Assembly: GCA_028564675.1 (NCBI GenBank) | Contig: JAOVVO010000086.1 | Span: 1 to 64,000 of the forward strand | Direction of reading: 5' to 3' | Length of the DNA: 64,000 nucleotides | Source: Onchocerca lupi | Lineage: Eukaryota > Nematoda > Chromadorea > Rhabditida > Onchocercidae | Shown here: positions 48,353 through 59,695 of the stretch, piece after piece | Layout: each line of letters begins with the position of its first letter | Position numbering within the stretch: the first letter of the stretch is position 1 | Translations under genes and position numbers: made by a program | The notes under the pieces: model-generated | Told to the model about the DNA's origin: nothing | Database searches by the model: none | What the model saw: the letters and a program-made list of their open reading frames with translations, nothing else

Positions 48353-49794
48353 CAAATTTTAGAAGAAATAGGCGAAGTTTTGTTGCTTAAAGTTTTTGAT
48401 TTTAAAACTTTTTGTAAACATATCATGCTTCTTTTGCATGTAGTAACGAGAGCATGTTGCATGCTAATTGCAATATTCTAGTAAAATCAATTTTAATATG
48501 TTGATTAAATCAAACTTGTCTAAATTGCATGCATGCAACATGCTAATTTGCATGACATGCAGTTTGCATTTTCTACTTCAATTATATGCAAGTTTAATTA
48601 GCAATTAAAATATAGAATACAAACTGTCAAGACCAATTTTTCGCAATTTATGGTAATCTCATGATCATTTAAATGATTGAAAACATACAGTTGTCTTCAT
48701 CCCGCTTTTTCGCGAATTCTTGAACTTCTCGAAATCGCGGTCAGACTATTAATTACAATCTATGTAGTTCAATTTAATCGATAACACTTGAGTTAGTTAT
48801 TTTGCTTGAAATTTCGGGTATTTATGCGTCATATTTCAGATCTTATTGCATTGCAAATATCGATAATATCTCTTTTTGATTTGCTAGAACAATAAGATTA
48901 TTAATAGACTAAATTTCTCATCATCCCGAGGAATTCGAGAAGTATCCGAGAAATATTCGAGGATTCCCATTTGCCGGAACAATAAGGATATTATTTTTAG
49001 ATTACATAAAGAATCACCTGTATTTTCTCATCAACAAAGGGATTCCGGAAGTATTCGAGAATATCTCATCTTCATTTGCGAGGTATGAGGTATTCTCGGA
49101 TATTTCGCGAATTTTCCCGGATTACCCTTAGATTAGGTAAAAAATTAGCCTAATTCGGGCATTATCCGGAAAAATTCGAGAAATATCCGAGATCTTTCTT
49201 CAGTTTGCCAGAATTTATGAAAGTTCTTAGAGTACTTTTAACGATTCATCTATGGCACGTGAATAGAAGGTGATGTAATAACTCATTTTTCATATGGTTC
49301 ATTGAAATTTATTGGAATATTGAACAAAAAATTGAAATCATGGAATTTAAAATTTTGTTAAAATATATTATCGTTAAATTTGCCACTTATAATGGTGATC
49401 ATTAATTTGATAATAGTTTGATTATTAGCATCAACTATTGAATGAACAAAAATACAGCTTGAATTAGTGATAATTTTCTGTTTAATCAGTAATTGATAAG
49501 AAAGTGATAAGATAGATTTGAATAATTGCCCCCAAATGAACTATCGAAAGATGAATATTTTAATTGCTCTGATAGATTGCTTAGTGAAATTTCATTAAAA
49601 TCCAATTCACTTATGATAACTTATCATATATTGATAAGAAAATAGAAATATAATATGCTAATGAATGATACATTTTGCAAATTAATCTACAAATAAATCT
49701 ATTGTTGCTTTACAAGTTTCAATAGAATATCATAAATTTAACATTTGTGATAAGTAAAAAGTTCATTGATTATGTTGAAAAAAATAAATAAAAA

Positions 49795-50080
49795 ACTTGT
49801 TTCTCTAGAATCTATAAGATGGAAAAACTTTTTGACAACTTAAAGAACAAAAAAATTTACTTCTTGATAATCTAAATGATAAAAAAAATCACTTTTTGAC
49901 AACTTGAAAGATAAGAACTTATTCTCGACAATCGAAAAAATAATAACTTAATATTCGATAACTTAAAAAACGAAAAGTTTACTCTTTGGTAACTTAAACG
50001 ACAATAACTTATTTCACGATAACCTAAAAGACAACAATTTACTTTTTGACAAGTCAAAAGATCAAAAACTTGATTTTCAT
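49795..50080. repeat. ~35-bp minisatellite
   Basis: Roughly eight imperfect units of TTTACTTTTTGACAACTTAA then AAGA.AA.AA. Substitutions such as GACAA to GATAA, TCGACAA and GGTAA mark each unit. Confidence 0.85.
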
Positions 50081-52744
50081 GAATTTTGTACGTTTTGAGA
50101 ATATTTTTCGTTAGCTATGCATTCAAAAAATTAATCTGAAAGAAAATTGAATAAAAAAATTTTTTTTCAAGAAAATTTTTGCATTTTTAATTTCTTGTTA
50201 AATTATTTTGTGTGATAGAAAAATCATCAAACTACTGTACGGTGTGAATGAGAAGAATGACAGTATTTCATTGAAAACATTCCATCAAAAAAAAAGTTTT
50301 CTAAAAAACGAAACTTCCTCCATTATATGGCTAAACAGTAATTTTTAGTTTCTCAAAGCTTCAAAATCTCATTTTTATTTAATTAATTAGCATAAATCGC
50401 AAAAAAAAAAATGCCATAACGATTATCCTGTACAATGCAATATAACTAATCAATGAATATTATTAATTAAAATATTGAATTTTTATGAAATGTACAATAA
50501 TTTGAAATTTTAATTTCTTATTATTTCATTATCAGATGAATGAACAATTTTTCTGCCTCTTTCAGAAAATATCATTATAATTGGAAATTAAAATGATGCG
50601 ATAAAAAGTAAAAATTATTTTAAAACAGACTAAAATACTGAAATCAACTTATAATTTAAATGTCCTCAATTTTGATCCAACAAAATGTTTTCAGTAATTA
50701 TTCGTCTCAACATGATACTAATGTCAATTTTGTTGTTTCAAAAATAGATCTAGCGAACTGAAGATTAAATATTATTATTAATTCAGTTAATAAACGGAAA
50801 AGTTTAAAGAAAATTTTTAATTTTACATTTTTTGTATCTTTTTTTAGTATTTAATTCTAGTGCAGTACCAGGTTGAGCTCTTAAAATATAAAAATCGATC
50901 CCGAAATGATGCTTATCCTGCATAGCTTTTTTTTATATTCAAATACGCTTTGATGCAAGTGTTAATTTCACTTTCAACAAATAATTTCAGGAATGTCTTC
51001 AGGATATTTCCAGAAATTGTAAAAATTTTAAAAACACTCAAGAGAAAGCCTTGAAATTTAATAAAAGTCTTGATGCATTTCTTGGGGAACTATCCTTTTT
51101 TTTTTTTTTTTTTCAAAATTTCAATGGAAGATTTTCAATCTTGATTGCCATTTCAGATTTTAGCACATTTCAGGTTTTTCTTGATGTGTTGAATATTATT
51201 ACGTCACTTTCTTCGGATTATTTCGATTATTTTTGGGAAATTAAACTTCTTTTTGAAAAAAAAGTTTCTAATAATGAAGCCAAACTTCCGAAATTTCTTT
51301 GTTGATTCTCGATTTCTATTATTATAAACAATACCACCGTTTAATTATTGCTTCTTTTCGAATATTTTGAAACAATAATGAAACATAATTTGATAAAGAA
51401 TGCATTCAAAAAATTAAATTCAAGACGGAAAGTTAAATTTTCTCTCAGAAAATTCCATGAAAAAATTCATTTCTAGGAGAATCTTATCGTCCAAAATAGA
51501 AATAGAAAATTTTTTTTCAATTGAAAGCAAGAATTTCTAACTTGAGTTTATAATTTCAAATTTTATTCAAATTCTAATATTTCAGCGTAATTTTTTTTTC
51601 TTTAAATGTATTTTAGCAATATAATACGGTACATCCTAAAATATATCTGAATAATTTTAATTCCGATCTCATTTTGCATTGAACCAATATATACTACCAA
51701 TGATCATTTGAAATAAAAGAAAATATAAAAATTATTTTGAAACTTTCAATGGGTGAAATTCATCGATCTTATCGATTGATTTGATTCTTTCCTTTACTTT
51801 AAGTATTACTTGAATTATTTAAATGCTTAATTCATCGTTGGAAAGGTATAATAAATGAATATTTAAAGCAAATTACAAGATATTAAAATATGAAATGAGA
51901 TTCAATATCTTAAATCACTTATTAAACAACATCAATTATTCGACAAGGCATATTTCAACGTGTAAACATAATTTCATCATCCACGTGAACATTGCGCATC
52001 TCAATTCGGATCAAACTTGCGTGACATTTTGAAATAGTCTTCTTTGCATAGCAGGTGATAATAGAATATTTTATGATAATAAAAGAACTGATTGAAAATT
52101 CTGATAATTAATCCGAATTAAATATTATTTCAACTTATTTATTTACTTATACTTTAATCAATTAAATCAAAAAATTAGATTAGTATGATTTCTTCAATAA
52201 TTTGACTTCTTATTAGAATTTTTGAAAATTTGAATTTTTTTTTTTTAATTATTTTAGTAGCGTAGAAAAAACATTGCTATTAATATGAGAGTTAAATTAT
52301 TTTAAAGCTAAAGTTAATGAATATAATTAATACCCAATGTAAAATAGTTTATCAATTAAATAATTATAGTTTAAAAATTACATATATATAGTAGCAAAAT
52401 AAGATAGATGAGATAATGATAGACGAGATAATTTTTTACTCAGTTTTTTTTTTTTTTTTGAATTTTTGTAAAATATAAAAATTCGACATAATTAATTACT
52501 CAAAATTTTTAATTATTTTAAAAAGTTAGTTACTTATTACTTATGAATAAAAAAAAAAAAAAAAAACTTATGAAATTCAGCACAAATGCTTAATTAATAC
52601 GAATCATCCCAATTAAATATAATTTCGTTTTCAACTTGAATCATTGGTTGTCATATCGACGTGACATATAAAAGAAGATAGATTAAAGTCCTAAGGCGAT
52701 AGATTAAAGTTTTATTGAGACAAGTAAGAATGAGATTGTGAAAT

Positions 52745-52920
52745 AAAAATGGTACGTGCATATGAGTAGATCCATTCCAATAAGCTTTCTCAGTGGTCAT
52801 CGTGATACGTGCATAGGAATAGATCCATTCCAATAACTTTCCTACTGGTCGTCGTGGTACGTGCATAGGAATAAATCTATATTCTAATAAGCTTTCCTAT
52901 TGGTCAGCTCACTGGTCATT
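52745..52920. repeat. ~54-bp tandem repeat, three copies
   Basis: Units begin GGTACGTGCATA.GAATAGA, continue TCCATTCCAATAAGCTTTC and end CTACTGGTCGTCGT. Copies start near 52750, 52803 and 52857, followed by a partial TATTGGTCAGCTCACTGGTC. Confidence 0.88.
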
Positions 52921-54629
52921 TAATATATCGATCCTGGCAATGCTTGTCACATTTGCAACACTTCTATACTTTTCCTTTCCCGCCACATTCATTTCCTTCC
53001 TTCCTTCATCATCCATTCCAATCATTTCATCTTTTTTTCTCACGTATTTGACCTTATTGGATCAAAATAATGGATAGTGTAATGCATTCTTTTTCTTTTA
53101 TGACATTATAAAAATTAAAAGATTAATATCTACTAATATTTATGAAAAGAATGAAGTTAAGTTGCAATTTAAATTCCTGAATTAAAGGTAAAAGTAAGAC
53201 AATTTCATCACTGGCTTAATCAAAGTATGAAAAAGAGAAACAAAAAAATGATTAGACAAATAAAAGCAGTAAAATTAATTAATTCATTAATAAAGATAAA
53301 AATTAAGGCGATAGATTTGAATTTTATTTCCTGCTCAGTTCATTAATTATAAGTTCATTTTCGGTCAATCAAAACCACCGAAATGAGCCAAGTAGTGGAT
53401 ATGGGAGCCAGTTTCTTGCTTTATTATAAAAATTAAAAGATTAATATCTATTCATATATAAGAAATTTGATTTAAATATTTCTATTTGACCATTTAAATG
53501 TTTCTATTTGATTAAATATTTCTCTTTAATTTAAATGTTTCTATTTGATCATGGTTAATAACTAATCTAAAATTAGCGAAAATGGAGTTGAATCATGCTG
53601 GAATCGAATTTGAATCTGAACAATATCGGAACCGAATGTGAATGAGGATAGGAACAAGAATTCTGAGGCGATTCAATAGGGTTAGCTATTTTAATTAATT
53701 TGAGCAAAATTTTTTTTCAATTTTTTTTTTTATTAAATTTCAATTAAAATTCGATAATATGTATCTTTATTAGGTATATCTTAATATATTTATTTAAGTT
53801 ACTACTAATAGAGTATTCTGAAATAAATGCTGATAGAGGCCTTCTTTTTGTTTCTTACTGATATCAAACGATTATGCTAACGATAAAAGGGGATAACTTC
53901 AAATTGGCTAAAATTATGGATTATTGTAAAGGGGAATTTATCCAGGATTTTTTGGAAGATTATTTTTATCTTGACTATAGTACAATCGATCACCGTAATT
54001 ATCATTTAAGACTTGGTAGGTTTGAATTATAAGTAGAAAAAAGGGAGAAGAAGATCCTATTAAATGTGATAAATATCCTGTAATCATTTTATGAAATATT
54101 GATGAAAATTCTAAAACTGTTTTTCTTCTCGTATCTCTTTTAATAAATGGATATAATCAGAAAAATGATGATAAGAATTAATGTAATAATGAAATAACGA
54201 TACTGCTGACTGCATTAATTAACAGCCTAATTGTGGTTTTGTTTATGGAGTAAAAAATTAGCCATTTCTGTTGGTTGTAATTTTGTTATCAATTTCAATT
54301 CTAATTTGCATATTTTGCACGATATTTGATATTTGAGAAGAAACGGTTGATTCAAGTGAATCAACTGTTTTTATATTTTGTCGCATTGTCTTCAATTTGT
54401 ACTGTGAAAGGTTTTTTGGTACATTTTCTGGAAAGTGGATTTATACCAAAGCGTACTTTATTCGCATCTTTGTTTCCACATATATGGATAAAATTCGGGT
54501 GCATAATAGAACAGTTCACTTGCTTATACATCTTTATGCATGTTTAGTACGTAGATGTGAATGAATCAACTTATATAGGCACACAAAAATACATTAAGAA
54601 AAAATCAAAAATAAATTGAATTCAGTAAA

Positions 54630-54860
54630 TAGGGCGAGATCGGAATGTTGCATTGCGGGACAACGTGCCTGGTTCTGGATGGTGAACTTTGTTGTTCGGT
54701 CGCAGTGAGTTGTTGGTCATGGGGAAGGGGCGCTTAATTTGCATTTGTAATTCTGAGTTTCCGAAATTTCTGGATGCTTCCTGGAATGTTGGGGTGTTTC
54801 CCCGGGATGTCTGTGTTGCTACAACTCTGCCGGAGTTTCCGGGAATTCTTTTTTGATATG
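54630..54860 (+). promoter_or_regulatory. GC-rich patch upstream of sur-6, candidate promoter / leader exon
   Basis: A local high-GC patch (GGACAACGTGCCTGG, GGGGAAGGGGCGC, CCCCGGGATG, GCCGGAGTTTCCGGG) lies about 0.75-1 kb before the sur-6 start codon. It contains donor-like GCA/GTGAGTTG at 54698/54699 on the + strand. A leader exon spliced to the acceptor at 55580 is plausible but unproven. Confidence 0.4.
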
Positions 54861-55570
54861 AAATAAAGATATTTTGATATAAAAGTGTGATATGGGGGGA
54901 ATTTATGAAGGTTGTGAAGGTGCGTGTCTGGATATGAACTTTTCATCAGTTTTTTTTTTTCAGAATATTCTTTTATATAATTTTATGAGGTTTTCTTTTT
55001 ATGAAGCAATGCATACTTTCTTTAAATTTAAAAAAAAGAACAATTTTTCTTCGGAAAGTATGTTCTTCCTTTTATTTTCTCTTTCTCTTTTTTTTCTTTT
55101 TTGTTTATCAGTTAATGTTATTCTCTGATAATATTCCTAAAAGCGACTTTAAACTGCCAGTGATTTCAGACTCATATATCGCATATATATCCAGATTTTG
55201 CAATAAGTGACTTCCATTAGTAACGCATAGTTTTGCATATGCCGTCGAAAACAATGATTTTTGATGGTGCATCTATTAAAGTCGTTTCTGAGAAAAAACT
55301 TCTTGAAAAACCTTTTCAAAAGATATTTTTTGTATTCCTTAAGATTTAACCAAGAAAAACAAAAGATTATTATTTCTATGATTCGAGAAATAATCTGAAA
55401 ACTAGTTTATGATATAAGGACAAGTTAGTCGATAGAAAAGGACAAGGGTGCTATCTTAGCTTTTTCTTCTAGAAATTTGTTTTTTATATATATATATATT
55501 TTTTTTTTATATAGACGATGGAGGGATTGATTTGACAGTTTACAAAGACAAATCTAGCCAATTATGTTGT

Positions 55571-55580
55571 TCATTTCCAG
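55571..55580 (+). promoter_or_regulatory. sur-6: 3' splice or trans-splice acceptor before the sur-6 start
   Basis: TCATTTCCAG ends 30 bases before the ATG at 55611, leaving a short leader. This fits either SL trans-splicing or the end of a leader intron; the sequence cannot tell them apart. Confidence 0.6.
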
Positions 55581-55610
55581 ATAGTTGAAAGAAAGGCTTG
55601 GAGAGGAAGC

Positions 55611-58600
55611 ATGGATGTAGATGATCATCAGGCATGTACATCGATGGATACTACGGAAAATGGCGGTGCCTTAGATAACGATGGAATCCACTGGCATTTT
55701 TCGCAAGTTAAAGGAAATATCGAACCTGATGGAGGTATTGCAAGCGACGGTGAGATCTTATAGCGTGTGATCGGCTTTCCATGATATCGTTTCCACATCT
55801 CTTATCTTGGAGACATATTGTGTCGTGAAGTCGAATTTATGCTTGAACATCCGTTTTCATCTGTCGCTTTTTTTTGTGATGCTTTTCGGTGTTTTTGTTT
55901 TGTGTTCCATTTTTTTCAATGATTTTGGAAACTTAAATGAAATTAAATACCAAATATGTACTCACACTTTTTTTCTGAAAGTTTTGTCGAAAGTGATCTA
56001 ACGTTTCAACTTTCTTATCGTATTGCTTTGACTTGCCATGTTATATTCTTAACATGTCTTTTCAAGTTATCAGTTCATTTTAGCCGATATTATATCCTGT
56101 GTTGAATTTTCGCACGATGGTGAATTTCTTGCAACGGGTGACAAAGGAGGACGGGTTGTGATATTTCAGCGTGATCAAAGTGTAGGTTTTCATTAATTTA
56201 TAAAAGTCAACCTGCGAATATAGTACTTGGTCAGTATAGGAGGAAGGAAGAGATAGTAAATCACAAGCTTCAAATAAGAAGTTGCTGATTCATTGGTCGG
56301 GAAAAAAAGATAGCCTGATTGTGCAATCCCATGAAATTGATTGATGTGGATTTGTGAATCACTATTTGAAAAATTAATAAATGACCGTTTCCTGCATCTC
56401 TGGCATATTCATGACAAGGAATGTTACGAAGAGTGAATCATTCTTATAATCTTATTAATAATTATCTCAGCAGCTCGGAATTCTTATTGAAACGAATGGC
56501 TGATATAGGACTACTACGGTTAATTATATCTATGTATTTTTATAGGGAAAATTTATAAACGGTCAACGTTCGACTGATTACAACGTCTATTCAACTTTCC
56601 AGTCTCATGAACCGGAATTTGATTATTTGAAATCTCTCGAAATAGAAGAAAAAATCAATCAAATCAAATGGCTGAAAAGGAAAAATGCTGCTAACTTTAT
56701 TTTGTCTACTAATGGTATGAAATCTTTTATTTTGAATAAACAAGATTTTTCAATAAACACTTGCCCTCTTAATGATATGTTTGATCTTGTTGAAGAATGT
56801 ACCAAGACAAAAATTCAGTTCTATTTCCATTTTTCCTATGCTTTCTTAATACCTAAAAGGTATTTTGTAGATAAAACGATCAAATTATGGAAAATTTCTG
56901 AAAGAGAAAAGAAAGTTGCTGATGGTGGTTGGAATTTAACAAGAAATGCCGATGGCACAACCGTAGGTAAACGAAGTGAGTACAGTAGTTGTAATAAAGA
57001 AAAAAAATCAAATGTCGTCAGTTTTTCTGTGTATGTTGTTAATAAGCTGATGTTTTTCATGAAGACATGGGAGTGAAATCTTTATCGTACAACTGTTCTA
57101 CTAATATATTGAAAAAAGCGAATAATTTGTTATCTGCATGGAGATATTATTTCTTATATTATAAATCTTATATTAAACTTTATGTAATACTTTTTTATTT
57201 TATATTGTTTTCTCTTCTACTCACAATTATTAGAAAGGATTCCTTAGGAATAATTTGCAGGCTTTAGCGGGCAACTGAAGCTGCCCAAATTAGTGCCAAT
57301 GGAATTAATAGTCGAAGCATCTCCTCGACGGGTTTATGGTAATGCCCATACTTATCACGTTAATTCTATCAGTGTTAATTCTGATCAGGTATAGTCTTTC
57401 TTGGTCTTAGTTTTTGCTTTTGTCAGTGTTCCCTTATATGTTCATCTTTAATCAGTTGATTTTCAGGAAATATTTTTGTCGGCTGATGATTTACGAATAA
57501 ATATATGGCATCTTGAAATCACCAATGAGAGCTTTAGTTAGTTTCATTATGAAATTTTCTGTATATTTATTTGAAACGCTAAATTTAATAAGGGGAATTT
57601 TTTTTATGACGATTTTAGTAATGATGAGTGATCTTTTTCAGATATAGTGGATATTAAGCCAGTTAACATGGAAGAATTAACAGAGGTAATCACTGCCGCT
57701 GAATTTCATCCCACTCAATGTCATTGGTTCGTATATAGCTCTTCCAAAGGATCGATTCGCTTATGTGATATGCGTGATCGTGCACTTTGCGATATTCATG
57801 CCAAATGTAAATGATTCAATTTTTTTTTTTTGCTATATGCGTATTCTCGGCAAATCGCCAGCTATGAAAAAAAGTGAGACATAACACCAATGCCAGTTAT
57901 CAATTGAATAACATTAATAAAACATAGTTTAGTTACAGAGAAATTATTTATTATTTTTTTTTTTAAATATTTATTATAAACTATAGTGTTTACTTTAAGA
58001 ACCCAAGATATTACCCAATAAGTCCAACCAACAAAAAAGGCACTTAACTTATAATATTTTTAATTCTAGCTAAGTTTTTGATGATGAAAAGTTTACAAGT
58101 TGCTATTTGTACGTATGACAAATCTCGAGATGTTTTTTTTTTTTTTTTTTTTTGTTAAATAATCACAATATTATATTTGCAGTATTTGAAGAATCGGAAG
58201 ACCCGGCAAGTCGCTCATTCTTCTCAGAAATCATTGCTTCCGTATCCGATGTGAAATTTTCTCACAATGGAAGATATTTGCTCACTAGAGATTATTTAAC
58301 TGCTAAAGTGTGTTTTTTCATATTTTTCAAAAATCTGTATGAGTATCTGAAGTTTTTTTCTTTAGCTTTCATTAGCTATATGAAAATCTTTCTCCGTAGG
58401 TCTGGGATATAAATATGGAGTCTGGACCGGTAGAAACTTATTCTGTTCATGATTATTTGCGCTCAAAATTATGCACACTATATGAAAATGACTCCATTTT
58501 CGATAAATTCGAAGTTGATTGGAGTGGTGATGACAAGTAAGTTGCTATACTTTATTTATTGAAGTTTCATTATTAAGTTACTTCTATTTCCGTTCAGGAA

Positions 58601-59695
58601 TATGAACCAGATGTATTACAAAACCAATAAATTCTTATGTTTTAGATATATATCTGCATCATAAATACTGAATGTTTAAACTGCAAAACATTCAATTATA
58701 TAGAACCGTTAGTTTTCATCGTAAAAACGTGTCTCAATGATAAAATTTTGGCTGTTAAATTATAATCTTTCAAATACACAATAGATTTTGCATCAGCATC
58801 TTCTGGAAGTAATGTAGTAATTTGGGTCTGAATAGTTAATATTTATAAACATCATAAATTTAACTTTAAGCAACATTTCAATTAATGTTTGTAAATGTAG
58901 GTAATTTTTTATTGTGTGTATTCTTAAAAAACAAAGAGTGAAAATAATGATTTAGCTATAGGATTTAAATATGAAAATCGTCTATTCGTTTTTTAATTTA
59001 AATGTTATTGAGAGAAATCGACTTTCTTTTTTTTCAAATGGAATTCGGAAGTATGAACACACAAAAAAATCAGTAAATTTAAATCCTTATTACTGTCGCT
59101 TTTCATTAATTTATAGCTCATTTCAGAAGTGTTTCTGGTTGATTACTTCCTTTATTTCAGTTTTTTCCCTCGTTTCATTAATTTTTTAGAATATTTAAAG
59201 TAGTAAAATCTTTAAGTTATTATAATAATGATTTTCAGCCATATTCTAACCGGATCATATAACAACTTCTTTCGATCATTCAAAAGAGGTGTTGATGCAA
59301 GTGTTGCTAAAACTTATGAGGTAAATTAAGATAATTTCAGCTTTTTTCTTGACAAAATTTTATATGTGGATAATTTTTCACAAAATTTAGAAACAATAAT
59401 AATTACTGAATTCTTTCATTGTATTTTATGCTGTTCTGCAATTTGATCTAAATTTTAGGCTCACGTCGAAAAATCCCACATACGTTTACCAACTCGTCGA
59501 GTGCTAACGGCAGGTGCAGCGCGTGTAAACAAGAAACGTGTTCTTGCTGGAACAGCGGAAACACAAGCAGATGAGGATGTGAGCGCGGATAGTCTTGATT
59601 TTACCAAGAAAATTTTGCATACAGCTTGGCATCCTAAGCAAAATATCATCGCACTGGCAGCAACCAATCGACTTTATATCTTTCAGGATAAATAA
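55611..59695 (+). CDS. sur-6: protein phosphatase 2A regulatory subunit B55 (sur-6 / PPP2R2 orthologue)
   Basis: The B55 subunit is a seven-bladed WD40 propeller that selects substrates for the PP2A A/C core and acts in mitotic exit and, in worms, Ras/Raf signalling. Eleven exons: 55611-55749, 56084-56181, 56546-56714, 56871-56966 (or 56975), 57261-57388, 57467-57536, 57642-57806, 58183-58307, 58400-58536, 59239-59320, 59459-59695. Phases agree and give 481 or 484 aa, against 447 for human B55-alpha. Nearly invariant family blocks are visible: HWHFSQVKG, FLATGDKGGRVVIFQ, STFQSHEPEFDYLKSLEIEE, KTIKLWKISER, EASPRR, NAHTYHVNSIS, SADDLRINIWHLEI, NIVDIKP, NMEELTEVITAAEFHP, FVYSSSKGSIRLCDMR, RSFFSEIIASVSDVKFSH, TGSYNNFFR, SLDFTKKILHTAWHPKQNII. 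Extra residues relative to vertebrates are an acidic N-terminus and a basic C-terminal insert before the last blade. Exon 4 has two in-frame donors. The stop codon overlaps an AATAAA. Confidence 0.97.
58704..58831 (+). pseudogene. possible decayed WD40-repeat fragment in sur-6 intron 9
   Basis: Across stops and frame changes this stretch reads TVSFHRKNVSQ, then LNDKILAVKL, then IDFASASSGSNVVIWV before a TGA at 58829-58831. The order and spacing (SFH, a KILA strand, then a SAS.G..V.IW end) look like one WD40 blade. It does not match any blade of the host gene closely. It could be a relic of another WD gene, an unused alternative terminal exon, or chance. Confidence 0.3.

Larger units (their letters stand above)
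37661..54600. other. 17-kb repeat-rich spacer between divergent kal-1 and sur-6, no gene seen
   Basis: No frame here resembles a known family or has the composition of the exons elsewhere in the window; open frames are Phe/Ile/Leu/Lys strings. It holds many local duplications (38220-38430, 40530-40890, 41308-41440, 42110-42410, 48890-49190, 49795-50080, 52745-52920), microsatellites near 39050, 39348 and 39885, and long homopolymers near 40991, 44541 and 48323. More complex patches lie at 40200-40440, 43390-43560, 45480-45660 and 51950-52070. These patches are the best places to look for regulatory DNA of the two flanking developmental genes. Confidence 0.65.

Noticed and set aside
56836..57060. 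Minus-strand open frame over sur-6 exon 4
   Set aside because: It is the antisense shadow of the conserved KTIKLWKISER exon.
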